From Pogostemon cablin (taxonomy: Eukaryota; Streptophyta; Magnoliopsida; Lamiales; Lamiaceae): 64,000 nt of DNA. Where the stretch lies: positions 23,326,028 through 23,390,027 of the forward strand of contig CM042966.1 of NCBI GenBank assembly GCA_023678885.1. Reading direction: 5' to 3'. The notes beneath the pieces were generated by a model, which was given only the letters and a program-made list of their open reading frames with translations, was not told the origin of the DNA and did not search any database. Below, one piece after another: positions 32,202 through 44,266 of the stretch. Position 1 is the first letter of the stretch; each line of letters begins with the position of its first letter. A program made the translations under genes and the position numbers.

Positions 32202-33419
32202 GAGTAAATTTTCTTGTGTTCTTCAACTGTAAATGTTGTTAATCTTGTGTGAGATTGATCTTTTTTTTGCTATCTTGTCAACAAGGTAAAACTAACATTA
32301 TAATAAAACCTAACTAATTCACTGTCAATTCAGTGCTTAACATTTTAGAATACAATTTCCCCTTCTAATTTTGTGCTAGATATACTCTGCCTTACCCTGT
32401 CCGTATGGTAATCTTGGTTCAAACCCTTCATTATTGTGTAAAAGATGCTTCTTCTTTGGATTGATTAGTATGACCCAAAGGCCTTATTTAATTTCAGCAG
32501 CTGCATGCACTTATTGATGCCCAATTTATAATTATTGATGAGAATCATTATAATTATTGGTAAGTAGTATCTTCCATCCGTCTATTTATCAGCAAATTCA
32601 CTAATATTTTCATATAATCTCTTTGGTTCTAGTAAGTATTTTTCAGAGCACAAGCTGCCAGAAAATATTATTGTCACAAGTAGACTTTTGTGCCTATGCA
32701 GGTTGTTGAAATTCATTTACTTGGCTTCCCTAATGATATGATTCTGAATTATAACTCAAACGTACATCAAATTTCGTATAATGAGCTTTAATTTATGGTC
32801 TTTGTTTATTTTTCTTTAAAATTGAAAATGTTTATATCCTCCTAACTAACATATCCTGATGTAGTTCAATGCCTCATTTCTTGAGGGTGTTGCTGATTTT
32901 GTTGATCATAGCCTACCTTTTATTTCTCTCAGTAAAGGTTTGGAGCTTAACACGTTCAGAATGATGTCTCAAATAATTCCTCGAGCTCTGAAAAATCCAC
33001 ACCAGCCCTATGTTGTTTTTTATTTGAACCTTCTTTTGCACTCGCGTTGATGAATAAATCCCAACGCACTCACTAATTGCACACCAGTGGGGATTAATTA
33101 GCGGGATTTATGTTTCAATTAATTGATTAATTAGTGGGATTTGGTCAATAACTTTTTATGTTAATCTTTCGCTGGATGAGCTCAACTATGCGCAGCTGTG
33201 TTTGGTGAAGAAGTGGTTCATGACGTTCAACAAGAATCTGGATGCTCGAGTACAGGCTCACATGGTTATGTTTCCTTTTCAACATCATCCAGCTCGAAGA
33301 GAGAGGAGAAAGCAATTAAGCAATACCACCTTTTCAATTTGCATTCTGCTGTGGTGGGGAATGCATTTGTTTTAATTTTATGGAATCTCTTTATTTTATT
33401 TTGTTTGTAAATAATTTCT
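32202..33419. other. intergenic; coding-like stretch near 33190-33410 not confirmed
   Basis: A plus-strand frame at about 33194-33410 reads FGEEVVHDVQQESGCSSTG and ends in a hydrophobic run. It has no ATG at its head and I recognise no family. Nothing else is seen. Confidence 0.3.
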
Positions 33420-34180
33420 TAGATTACTCTTTCTCTATTAATTAGTTTACTTTTTATAATAATTCAGGTTACTATAAGAAATCTTTTTGGATTAATTATT
33501 CTCTATATTTTATTTTGTTTCGTCAATAATTTTTTGTTTACTCTTTTCTATTAATTAGGTTACTCTTTACAATGATTCGGGTTACTATGAAAAAACTTTT
33601 TGGGTTATTCATTTATTTATGTTCTGTTTACAAGATTACTTTTCTATATTAATTAGGTTACTCTTTCTAATGAATCGGATTACTCTTTTATTTGAGACTT
33701 TGATTTTATAAATTTGAAGTCATCTATTTTGAAGAATCATATTATATGCAATATATAAATTGATAGATTACTTTGTAATTAGATTACTCTTTAAATTAGT
33801 TGGATCACTTTTGATATTAATTGGATCACTTCTTAATTTTAGCATTTAATTTCTAAAAATAAAGTCATATACTATGAAGAATAAAATTTAATACAATCTA
33901 GGTCACTCTTTGGTGTTAGGTAGATCACTTTTTGAAATTATTAAATCATTCTTTAAAATTAATTAAATTATATGCAATTTATACGTTATTATATCACTGT
34001 ATATAAAAATAATTAGGTTACTCTTTGTATGAATTGGTTACTCTTTATAATAAATTAGATTACTCTTTATTTAAAATTGCAGTTTTTAGACCACTCTATA
34101 AAAATAACTAGGTTACTTTTTAGAATGAATTGAGTTATTCTTTATAATAAATTAGATTACTCTTTATTTGAAAGAGCAAT
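33420..34180. repeat. dispersed GTTACTCTTT motif array
   Basis: A motif around TAGGTTACTCTTT or TAGATTACTCTTT recurs at least 15 times over about 750 bp at irregular spacing, separated by AT-rich filler such as ATAATAAATTAGATT and AATGAATTGG. It looks like a very degenerate tandem repeat. No coding potential. Confidence 0.65.
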
Positions 34181-34319
34181 TTTAAAAAATTAATTGAATT
34201 GAACTTTTCAATTGAATTATCTAATTAAGAAAAAATATTAAAATAAAATTTATCATTTGCTTTGAAATTCTAATAAAAAATGGAAGAATAACAGAAACGA
34301 CTGGAAAACCAACAGTGCT

Positions 34320-35327
34320 TTACCTCACTTCCCATAAAAATAAGTTAACCAAAACACTAGTTTCTTTATGGTTATTATGACCATTAATTTTCAACACAGA
34401 ATTATTAATATTATTGTCAACTATATCCTCCCTTGCATTGTTTATGACTAGTTCACTGTCGTGTGATGTTTCCCCAAGTTCAGGCGATTCTTCCATTAAC
34501 TGAAATAATGGTGATAGTAGCAGCTTCATTTCATCCTGCAAATGACTATTCCACCAGCTCTTTCCATATTTGACTGATTCTAGCTTTCGAGCATTAGTCC
34601 CACTCAAAGATAGATTTCTCATTTCATTGCAACGTTTTATAAACAATGAATTAAGTGAGGCCCAATTTAGTGAGGCGTAGATGCATATGCTTTGCAGGTT
34701 GGGCAAGGTAATGGGCTCAATAGTCTCCAAATTGGTACTGAATGCAAGTTGAATGGGCTCAAGGTCTCCACATGGTGATTGCCTATAAATTCAAAAAAAA
34801 ATTGCTTACTTTGATAGTTTTTCACATGAGTTTGAGCTGGCTCATTCACAGAGAACCGCCTCTATTGCTTTTCATCTTCTACAGTGGAAACAACTGACTC
34901 ATACGGGTGTTTATGATAGCCAACAAAAAATTTAAAGATCCTGAAAGTAGACAATTTTCAAGTTGTTGTTGTCATGTCCAATTATTTGCTCTAGGTAACA
35001 AATGTGTTGAAGCGCCAGATATTTGGGAAGTTGAAGCGCAAGGTTGTCAAATATTTCAAGCTAGCTACTTCTTTGGCGAGTTCTTCAGTCGACGGTGGAA
35101 ACACCCCCGCCGCCAACGGGTAGTTCCCGACTAACACAATTTATCATTCTTCCGACCTGGTTGACGATTTCGGGGATCCGTTTAGCTACATGATGGGGGA
35201 TCCACTTGCAAATTAACATCGATTCTTCACCAATGGATGATCTCAACAAATGAGATTTTTGCAGGATGGGAATCCGGCGAGAGTGAGAAGAAAAAAGTGA
35301 AGTGAGCGACCCAATTCCTAAATCCAA
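34320..35327 (-). pseudogene. NLR-type disease-resistance LRR fragment, degenerate
   Basis: The minus strand shows leucine-rich-repeat pieces of the CC-NBS-LRR type: LAKEVASLKYLTTLRFNFPN (about 35020-35080), FRIFKFFVGYHKHP (about 34915-34960), then after a frame change LPNLQSICIYASLNWASLNS, LFIKRCNEMRNLSLSG, KLESVKYGKSWWNS and a C-terminal LFQLMEESPELGETSHDSE (34440-34730). Internal stops and frameshifts break it. No P-loop or other nucleotide-binding motif is in the window. I infer the 3' remnant of an NLR gene; the link of the segment 35085-35327 to it is weak. Confidence 0.62.
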
Positions 35328-35879
35328 TTGGATAGAATTTTTGTGTGAATGGGACTCGCGGACAGGGAGAAGGAGAAAAGTGAAGTGGGTGGCTGTCCAA
35401 TTCCTTAGTCCAACGGCGCGAATTGGACTCCGGCAGCGAAAGCTGAGAAGAAGAAAGGTGAAGTGGACAGTGTTGGCGAAAGAAGAGAAATCCTGGACAT
35501 TTCAGGAATTGTGTCTTGAAATTCGTGATTTCAAGTGATTAAATCAACGCTTCAATATGATCTTACCCAGCAAGGGTCCGATTCTACCAAATTTTGGTAG
35601 GACCGGTCCTACCCAAGTCCCTCTCATATTTTTAATATGTTTTTATTTCATAATAATAAAAGATTTTTTAATGTACCTTATAGTAAGTACTCATATTTTT
35701 AATTAAAGTAATATTATACATTAAATTTACTATAATAAATTAATATTTAAATAAAAAATAAAAAAATTATATTCTAACCTATTCCGCGTAATATTCAGAT
35801 TTCATATTAGAATTTGCAGAGATGATTAGAATTGTAATGTTGGTTATAATAACGTAGTCATATTTATCATGAGTGAGGC

Positions 35880-36262
35880 TTGCGTGCGCCCGGACGCATG
35901 GGAATATATTCCGTGCGCCTTTAGAAATTTAGTATTATGGATAAGGGTACATTGCTTTGGTCTAAAGGGTATACACTTTAATTAATAAAATGTACACCAT
36001 TTTGCTCTAAAGGGTATACATTTTTCATTAATATATTTTTTTCTTTAGAAAATAAAGGGTGCACATTTTTATGCTAAAGGGTATACAATTTAAAACTAAA
36101 TTCTAAAGGCGTACGGAGTGTTGTTCATGCACCCAGATACACACAATAATTTTCTTTAGAAAATAAAGGGTACACATCTATATACTAAAGGGTATAAAAT
36201 TTAGCACAAAATTCTAAAGGCGCACGGAATATGGTCCGTGCGCCCGGGTGCACAGGAGTTTT
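35880..36262. mobile_element. CGCACGG-family MITE
   Basis: The left end has GTGCGCCCGGACGCA and TTCCGTGCGCCTTTAGAA; the right end has TTCTAAAGGCGCACGGAA, GGTCCGTGCGCCCGGGTGCA and GTTTTTGCC. These are inverted copies of each other. The interior repeats TCTAAAGGGTATACA modules, and a second CGTACGGAGTG block at 36110-36150 suggests two elements overlap or one is internally duplicated. Confidence 0.7.
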
Positions 36263-37054
36263 TGCCATTTATCATTACTTAAAAACTGATGTTAATTTGA
36301 ATATAAAAGATATTAAGCTTATTTAATTTGTTACTGAGTTCGTTGAGCTTTTTTTTTTTTTTTTAATTTAAAGAACTACCTCCAAATATATTTTTAAGAT
36401 TTGGGAATAGATTAGATGTATTGTAATTTAGTTATTAACATTTTTTTTCTGTGTTGTCTTGAAAATGCTAAATTTAACTTACTAAAGTTTAATACATGAA
36501 TGTTTTTTTCTTTTTATTTTATTAATAAAATCCATAAATATATCAAAAATATAACATGAACAAACTGGACAAATAACAATGTTGTCATATTCTTATTTGA
36601 AATAAGGGGTTAATTCAAGCATACAATGTATTAAATGAATACCTCAAATCTCTATATTATTTCATTTATAAGACTTTAATAACTGATGATTCGAATATAA
36701 CAATTACACTTGTTTTTATTATTATTATTATTATTATTATAAAATATATCTGTAAATAAGTATTGATTGAAAGAAGTTTAGAAAAGCATAAGAATGATTC
36801 ATTAACACGAGACATTTAAAAATATAAATTACTCTATATACTCTTGTGCGGAACCTGAATTAACTAGTTATTAATAAATTATGAATGATATATATAAAGT
36901 TTTTAACTTCATGATATTTATTTTGATATAATTTGTGAAATTTATATATCATTAGAAATTTGAAAATATTTTTTTAATTTATGTATTAATTAAATTAATT
37001 ATAAAATAAAATTATTAATTTAAAATTAAAAGTATAAATAATTTTAATATATAT
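36263..37054. other. AT-rich intergenic
   Basis: Very AT-rich, with a T-run at 36347-36365 and an (ATT)n tract at 36715-36740. No gene or recognised element. Confidence 0.5.
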
Positions 37055-37389
37055 AAAAGCAGAATAAATCCAATCCTGGCCATCTATTTCTAAAATATAT
37101 TTCAACCACCCATTAAAATAGTTAAATAATTATAATTATGACATTTACAAATTAGGAAATTATTTAGTAAAATTCTGATAATTTATTTCTCAAACAAATC
37201 TCATTTACCCATTAAAATAATTATAATTATGAACAAATCTCAATCACCCATTAAAATAATTAAATAATTATAATTATGACATTTTCAAATTAGGAAATAA
37301 GATTTTAACCCAAGCTCGCAGGATTAGGTCAAGTCATCAATTGACCAATCAAATTTCGAATTATATATGAGGCTTCTTCACCCTTTACC

Positions 37390-37398
37390 TATATAAGG
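37390..37398 (+). promoter_or_regulatory. TATA box of an LTR-like segment in the Helitron
   Basis: TATATAAGG preceded by CTTCACCCTTTACC and followed by a CA-rich leader. Downstream, CATTAAGCGTTCTAC and GATTAAGCGTTCTAC recur at about 37548 and 37591. The segment 37310-37660 looks like a captured retroelement or gene promoter, source unknown. Confidence 0.35.
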
Positions 37399-39020
37399 AG
37401 TCATCTTTCATTCATTTTAGACACACCGAGAGCGATTCTGTACGAAGATCAAAGATTTCAGAGTTATCTGAATAGTTCTTCGAATTTTTCAATGAGAATC
37501 AACTCAAGAACAAAATACATCTGGGATTCAGGTTCTAAACCGCCCGCATTAAGCGTTCTACAGTCAAAATTTTCAGTTTAACCACCCGGATTAAGCGTTC
37601 TACTGCCTGCTTAAGTCAAAGTTTTTGAAAAAAAATTAATTTAGTGATTATAAAAAAATATTATAATATATATTGATTAAAAATAAAAGTATTTAATTTC
37701 AAAATATTGAAAAAAATAGTCTTATTATAAAAATAGGCGTGATGTAATTGATAATGTTATTTTGTGTAGACGTATAAAAAAATAAAAATAAAATAAAAAT
37801 AATGACGGAAGTGGTTTTAAAATTAAGAGTATAAGTTACATGTATACATAGAAGTGGTTTTATGTGGCTTTTGAATACCCAAATTCTATCACAATACCTC
37901 AAAATTCAAATCATACATAAACAAAGGAAACTCTAATAAAATCACTTCAAATTCTACTCAATAATCACAAATAAATCAAAGGAAAAAAATACAAACAAGT
38001 AATAATTAAATTAAATAGTTGTAATTATGAATTTTTCAAATTAAGAAATAATAAATTAAATAATTGTAATTATGACTTTTTTAAATTAGAAAATAATAAT
38101 AAATCCAATCTTGCTTTATTAAACAAATCTCAGCCACCTTCGTCACCCATTAAAATAATTAAATAATTAAAATAAATCAAATTCTGACCATCTATTTATC
38201 AAACAAATCTCAGTCACCTATTCAAATAATTAAATAATTATAATTATAACTTATTTCAAATTAGAAAATAATATATTATTTATTAAAAAATTAATAATAT
38301 TAAATATAAATCCAATCCTAACCATCTATTTTTCAAACAAATCTCAGTCACCTATTCAAATAATTAAATAATTATAATTATAACTTATTTCAAATTAGAA
38401 AATAATATATTATTTATTAAAAAATTAATAATATTAAATATAAATCCAATCCTAACCATCTATTTTTCAAACAAATCTCAAACACTAATTAAGATAATTA
38501 AATAATTATAATTATGACTTTTTCAAATTAAAAAATAATTTAAGCAAAAGCAGATCAGTGACTGACATGTATCTCTCTCCAGGCACAAAAACGGAACCAG
38601 CGAGATCTTTAGTTGCTTTGATCAACTTCCTTTCACCTATTAAAATAATTAAATAATTATAATAAATCCAATCATGACCATATATTTCTCAAACAAATCT
38701 CAATCACTCATTCAAATAATAATTAAATAATTATAATTATGACCTTTTCAAATTAGAAAATAATATACTATTATTTATTAAAAAAATAATAATATTAAAT
38801 ATAAATTCAATCATAACCATCTAATCTCAAACAAATCTCAATCACCCATTAAAATAATTAAATAATTGTAATTATAACTTTTCAAATTAGGAAATAATTT
38901 AATGTTTCCAAAAGGTTTAGAGTTTAGGGTTATTCAAATAATTAAATAATTAAAATTATGATTTTTTCAAATTAGGAAATAATATATTATTTATTAAAAA
39001 ATTAATAATATTGAATATAA

Positions 39021-39309
39021 GACAAATTCTCTTGTGAGACATTATTTACGTGAGACGGTTTGTAAGACGTGTTAAAGTATGTCTATTATTTAGATAAAAT
39101 ATGTTTACTGGTTGTTAAAGTATGTATTCTAAAGTATGATGGATTATGCATCAATGTATGATTTTAGTATGTTATAATTTGATTTATTAATAACATACTT
39201 TAATTGCAAATAAGCATATTTTATCTATACAATAAGCATATTATAGTGATGAGTCAACCCGTCTCACATCCGTATCACAAATAACCTGTCTCACAAGAGA
39301 GTTACTCTA
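39021..39309. mobile_element. CTTGTGAGAC-family MITE nested in the Helitron
   Basis: Inverted ends: TCTCTTGTGAGACATT at the left and CTGTCTCACAAGAGAG at the right. The interior has inverted AAAGTATG/CATACTTT motifs. AATATAA flanks both sides (39014-39020 region and after 39309), a possible target duplication copied from the array unit. Confidence 0.75.
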
Positions 39310-39423
39310 AATATAAATTCAATCCTAACCATCTATTTTTCAATCAAATCTCAACCATCCATTAAAATAATTAAATAATTGTAATTATAACTTTTTCGAA
39401 TTTGAAAATAATTTAATGTTTCC

Positions 39424-39482
39424 AAAAGAGTTTAGGGCTTAGGGTTTTAGGGTTTAGGGGTTTTAGGGTTTCGGGTTTTAGG
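39424..39482 (+). repeat. interstitial TTTAGGG telomere-like tract
   Basis: Eight or so degenerate TTTAGGG units (GTTTAGGGCTTAGGGTTTTAGGG type). Shorter tracts occur at 38920-38935, 39703-39725, 39905-39950 and 40078-40092 in the same array. Confidence 0.7.
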
Positions 39483-40880
39483 AACAAATCTCAGTCACTC
39501 ATTAAAATAATTAAATAATTATAATTATGACTTTTTTAAATTAGGAAATAAGATAATATTTATTAAAAATTAATATATTAAATATAAATCCAATTCTAAC
39601 CGTTTATTTTTTAAATAAATCTCAACCAACCGTTAAAATAATCAAATAATAATTGTATTATAATTTTTTCAAATTAGGAAATAATTTAATGTTTTGAAAG
39701 TGTTTAGGGTTTAGGGTTTTAGGATTTATTTAAACCAAATCTCAGCGACCCATTAAAATAATTAAATAATTATAATTATGACATTTTCAAATTAAGAAAT
39801 AAGATATTATTTATTAAAATTAATAATATTAAATATAAATTCAATCCTAACAATCTATTTTTTAAACAAATCTCAATCACCCATTAAAATAATTAAATAA
39901 TTGTAAGGGTTTAGGATTAAGGGTCTACAAAGGGTTTTGGGTTTTGAGTTTATGACATAATATATATTTTATTTAATCCAAATCTTGACCATCTATTTTT
40001 CAAACTAACTTCAGCGACCAATTAAAATAACTATATAATTATAAGGTTTTAAGTTTTATGACATAATGTTTCCAGAGAGTTTAGGGTTTATGGTCAAATC
40101 TTAGTCCCCATTAAAATAGTTAAATAATTATATCTATAACTTTTTCAAATCAGAAATAAGATATTATTTATAAAAATATTGAATAATATCTTTGAATATA
40201 TTCAAAATTTTTAAACAAATCTCAGTCACCCATTAAAATAATTAATTAATTATATACACAAAAATTTAGATGAGTCTTTTGAATTATTTGCAATGGAAGT
40301 TTGGTTGAGTTAATTAATAGTAAAACATTTCATTAATTGATTGATGTTTATAAATTAGTAATATAGAGTTTGATCTTATAATTTTGAAAAAATATGCATT
40401 TTAACCTCATTGCAAAATATATTAGTAAACAAGTATGAATTGATCAACTTAACAGTCTCGCAAAGTTTTAAAAGTGTTTTGTCCATAACTATATTAGACT
40501 TTAATATTTAAACATTAGGTTAGATATAATTCTAATAAATATTATTCGGTAAAAATCATAAAATTAAGTGAAGTTATTGCCCTAAAAATAACACATCCCG
40601 TGCAACACACGGGTCAATTACTAGTTAATTTAGAACATTATAATTATTAAAATAATTACATTGAATAAAATAATAATTTTAATAAAATTCTTAAAAGTAT
40701 TCTTTTTATCAGCGGAATTTGAAAGTCTTAGTCTCGGTGTATTTCTTAAATTTCAAAATTTAAATTAATTCAATATCATCCTCAAATTTTTAAATTTAAA
40801 AAGAAACTTAAAACAAAATGTATAGATACAACTATACTATAAATAAATTTATCCTATAAACCCTTGACATACAAGATGCT

Positions 40881-40998
40881 CAATCCCATAATTACTCCAA
40901 ATTTGTTGTTATCTATTGGAGGTGTTCATTGGTGTATGTCAATCCCATAATTACTCCAAATTTGTTGTTATCTATTGGAGGTGTTCATTGGTAATTGG
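40881..40998. repeat. tandem duplication, two units of 59 bp
   Basis: CAATCCCATAATTACTCC ... GAGGTGTTCATTGGT is repeated exactly from 40940. The copies show no difference, so the duplication is recent. Confidence 0.92.
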
Positions 40999-41556
40999 GA
41001 TTGTCCTAAGTAGCTAAATATTGTATTTAAATGGGAAAAGGATCACCCTATCACTCCAACTTATCTATTAAGATCACTTAAACCCTTGAAGTTTATTTTT
41101 GTACATGCACACCACTTACCTTTATAAATAGGGTCAAATAAGCCCTTTTCTTAAAAAAAATAAAACATAGGAGCTCCTTAATATTAAATATTAGTACGAT
41201 ATATAGAGCATGTAACCTACAGTTGATTTTTACTTTTCTATTTACGCGAAACTTGTGTTTTGTTATTTTTGTTCTTACAATTTTATATTTAATTTTTATG
41301 GTTTAATGTTACTCATTTAATTATTTCTAAAAATAAATACTTATTAATTTAATCTTAGAGTTTCAAATGATTTAATTTAATTATAATTTTATTTTGCAGT
41401 TTATGAATCAATTTATCGCTAGTAATAAATATTTATTTTAGGTTTAGGATTAATTTTAAAAATATAAGTACCATAGTAATAATAGATAATAAAAAAAATT
41501 AAAAATGAAGAGGGTTAATTTAACGTATATTAATGTTTCAGTTTTAAAAAGACAAT

Positions 41557-41560
<4 letters not shown>

Positions 41561-41641
<81 letters not shown>
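41561..41641. repeat. (AT)n microsatellite
   Basis: About 40 TA dinucleotides. The minus-strand ORF across it (41456-41707) with a long Ile-Tyr run is spurious. Confidence 0.95.
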
Positions 41642-41643
<2 letters not shown>

Positions 41644-41951
41644 TATTAATAGTAAAAACTAAAAACAACATGAATGAAAAATAAAATAGATTGGGAGCTT
41701 GCATCAAATATTATTTTATTGTTCATTCCATTCAATTTTTTATAATTCTATTCTAAAAATTTACATTAAATTCTAAAAATAAATAAGAAAATTTATGATA
41801 AGTAATAAATTATGTTACATATAACACATGAGTAAAATTAAATTATCTACTTAAAATTAACATTAAATCATAAAAATAAATATAAAATTGTAAGAACAAA
41901 AAATAAGGTTTGCGTAAATAGAAAAGTAAAATAAATCATAAATTACAGAAA

Positions 41952-41956
<5 letters not shown>

Positions 41957-42001
<45 letters not shown>
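41957..42001. repeat. (AT)n microsatellite
   Basis: About 22 AT dinucleotides. Confidence 0.95.
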
Positions 42002-42004
<3 letters not shown>

Positions 42005-42198
42005 TATCAAAGTAATAAGGGCAAAAGGTCAATTAGGCCCCTCATCTTATATCCCAACATCAAATTAACCTTCCATCTTTTTTTATCATTCATACCCTTT
42101 TCATTTTTTATTTAGATCATTTGAGCCCTCCATTTAATTTTAATTAAAATAAAATACTAATGTCATTCTGTTAAAAAATCAATCTAACACCGCTAAGA

Positions 42199-44266
42199 AT
42201 GTATGGAATGAGTCAAAAGCACTTTCCCAATTTTCCCAATCTTGAATCTTTACTCCACTGTACATCCACGATCATCTTCTTCCTTTCTCTCTCCCATTCG
42301 ATTTTACCAAATAACCGAATGTCGCCATTGACTGCTACACCTTCGAATCGACGAATTCTCTTCCTGCCTTTGCACCCGGCGCACTTCAGCCAGGAGCATT
42401 ATGGCTGCCCCACCATATCCCCAGTTGGAATCGGATACGATCGCCGATACTTTCTCCGCCTCTAGGACCTCCTCCACCTTTTCCGCCGTCTGCGTCATCG
42501 CTTGCTTGAGCGGCTCCTTGGATACGCTTCTCTCTCACACGCGCGGTTGGAAATCCACTAGTTCGACAATGCGTCGTCGTCCTCCGTGATGGTGGCTAAG
42601 TGAACCATGTGTTAGATTGTATACTAAAAACCTAGCTTTTGTATTGAATAATGTTTTAAAAAATTTTATTTGAAATGAGAATTATATGATCAAACGTTTT
42701 GCATATTATAAATTGTTTATTTATATGTTTGTGCAAAAGTCCATTTACTTTATACTGTAGATAATATGTTGTGCGACAACACGCGGAAGATCATATTGTC
42801 AGTTTCCTTATAAAGTATAAACAGATGCTTACAACCGAGATAGACGGGGACTATCTATCGCGATAGTTGTAGTGTTATTTAATATTAGTTTGTTTTGACT
42901 ATAGAATCACATTAGTGCACCTTGTGTGTATTGAGCAGGGCCGCTTGAGATCGTTCGACTTGTACTGTCTATATAGGAGAACTTGATCTCAGTTATTATG
43001 GATGTTCGTGCTCTTAATTCATATACAATAATCTCGACACGTAAGGCAATATGAATTTCTTTGATTCATCAATGGGTGGGATTTACATGTATTAAATCAA
43101 CAAACTCACTTAGTTGGGAAGTAGTGCTGTCTCTATGGTGTGCTGTTGATTGTAGAAGGAATCTATGTCCGACATATATTGATGATGTCCCCTTGAGGAG
43201 CTCATAAGGTTTATCATGAAAATCTTGCAAGTGGATTAATTCCGGCATGATAATAAGGTTGAGTGTTACTACTCTCGGAAGAGATATTAATTAATTTGAG
43301 TTGTCAGTAACTTAATTAATTAATGGACATTGTATATCTTAAACATGGGGAGACTGTCGGACTCATAATAAGAAGGAGCCCAAAACGTAATTTTGGGATT
43401 GGAAAGGCAGTGCAGTAATAATATTTTAGTGAACTATATTATTATTATTGGACTTAAGTATAAGCTTTGGGCTAAGCTTGGATACTTAAGCTCAATGGAG
43501 GTCCAACCCAATTTCTCCTCCTGGTCCCTACTGTAACCCAATATATAAGTCATCTCAGCTTCCTGGAACCCTAAGCCTGCGCCTCTTTTGACGTAAAGAA
43601 GGGAGAGAAGCAGATTGAGAAATCCTGTAGATTGTTGCCCACACAACATCAGGATTGGACTTGGGTCATACAGCAGAAGATCAAGAGGTAGTTCTCTGCA
43701 ACTATTCATCCTCTACATCAACCCTGAAGAAAGGTAAATTGTAATTATTGATTCCGCTGTTAATGTTTACTTGGATTCCTAACGGATCACGCTGAACCAA
43801 ATGATCCAAAAGCCAACACCATGAACACTGCGAATTCGATGTCTGTTCGATGGGGATTGGAGTCTAACACTTATTTGATTTTATCAGAGATGGGTTTGAA
43901 TGGTTGCTTCAATTGGATGGGTGACATTGTGTCTATTATTGTAGGGTGAAATCAAAACCTCAATGACCTGTTCCAAATCGCGCACACATCTACACGATGG
44001 AGATCACCAAATTTGACCGAGGAGCCGTCACATGGACAATTATTGTCGCCGGTAGATGGGAAAGGTGCGCCGCCGGCGTACTCGCTGCATTTTTGGTGTG
44101 TGCGACACTTGCTATACTTATGAATTATTCCTCATCAATAATTGATATGGAAATATTTGTAGAGAATGTCAAATGTTGTATGCTTCAAGCCTTCAACCCT
44201 CGGAACTTCAACATTTATTTTTTTTACCCTAGAGTTAGCAAAGAGAATGCATTGGAAGAGACATAA
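42199..44266 (+). pseudogene. unidentified GC-rich gene-like sequence inside the inner element
   Basis: Two GC-rich blocks, 42199-42604 and 43824-44266, become contiguous when the LTR is removed. One plus-strand frame at 42401-42589 reads AAPPYPQLESDTIADTFSAS. The opposite strand reads AMTQTAEKVEEVLEAEKVSA then IVSDSNWGYGGAAIMLL, equally coding-like. The second block has an ATG frame at 43997-44266 starting MEITKFDRGAVTWTIIVAGR. I recognise no family and cannot choose the strand. Captured exon debris is the likeliest reading. Confidence 0.25.
42610..43818 (+). mobile_element. copia-type solo LTR with perfect 5-bp target duplication
   Basis: Tips TGTTAGATTGTATACTA and GATCCAAAAGCCAACA. CCATG is duplicated exactly at 42605-42609 and 43819-43823. 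The interior has the recognisable order of a large plant copia LTR: CTTTATACTGTAGATAAT, CAACAAACTCACTT, ATTGATGATGTCCCCTTGAG, CTCATAATAAGAAGGAGCCC. 1209 bp, no coding domain. The ORF at 43434-43709 (minus) lies within. Confidence 0.92.

Larger units (their letters stand above)
38040..40260. repeat. degenerate tandem array, unit about 134 bp
   Basis: The unit contains AAATCCAATCCTAACCATCT, CAAACAAATCTCAATCACCC, ATTAAAATAATTAAATAATT, ATAATTATGACTTTTTCAAA and TTAGGAAATAATATATTATT. The CCAATC/CAAATTC landmarks fall at 38177, 38311 and 38445, exactly 134 bp apart, and the last two units are almost identical. Further units to about 40260 are shortened or separated by TTTAGGG-like stretches. Two or three partial units also lie at 37075-37310. 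Confidence 0.85.
37055..40624. mobile_element. Helitron-like element filled with tandem repeats
   Basis: The 3' end is well marked: a hairpin CCCGTGCAACACACGGG at 40597-40613, a short spacer, and CTAG at 40621-40624 followed by T, the plant Helitron signature (hairpin, then CTRR with insertion 5' of T). The 5' end is less certain. TTTTAATATATATAAAAGCAG at about 37053-37072 resembles the ...ATAAAAGCAGAA start common in plant Helitrons but lacks a clear TC. No Rep/helicase is present. The interior is mostly an array of about 134 bp plus an LTR-like segment (37310-37660) and a nested MITE (39021-39309). Confidence 0.72.

Noticed and set aside
38040..40260. CRISPR-like periodic repeats
   Set aside because: Degenerate head-to-tail tandem units without unique spacers, in a plant genome.
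41456..41707. ORFs with long Ile-Tyr runs (also 9566-9760 and 45721-45915)
   Set aside because: Products of (AT)n microsatellites.
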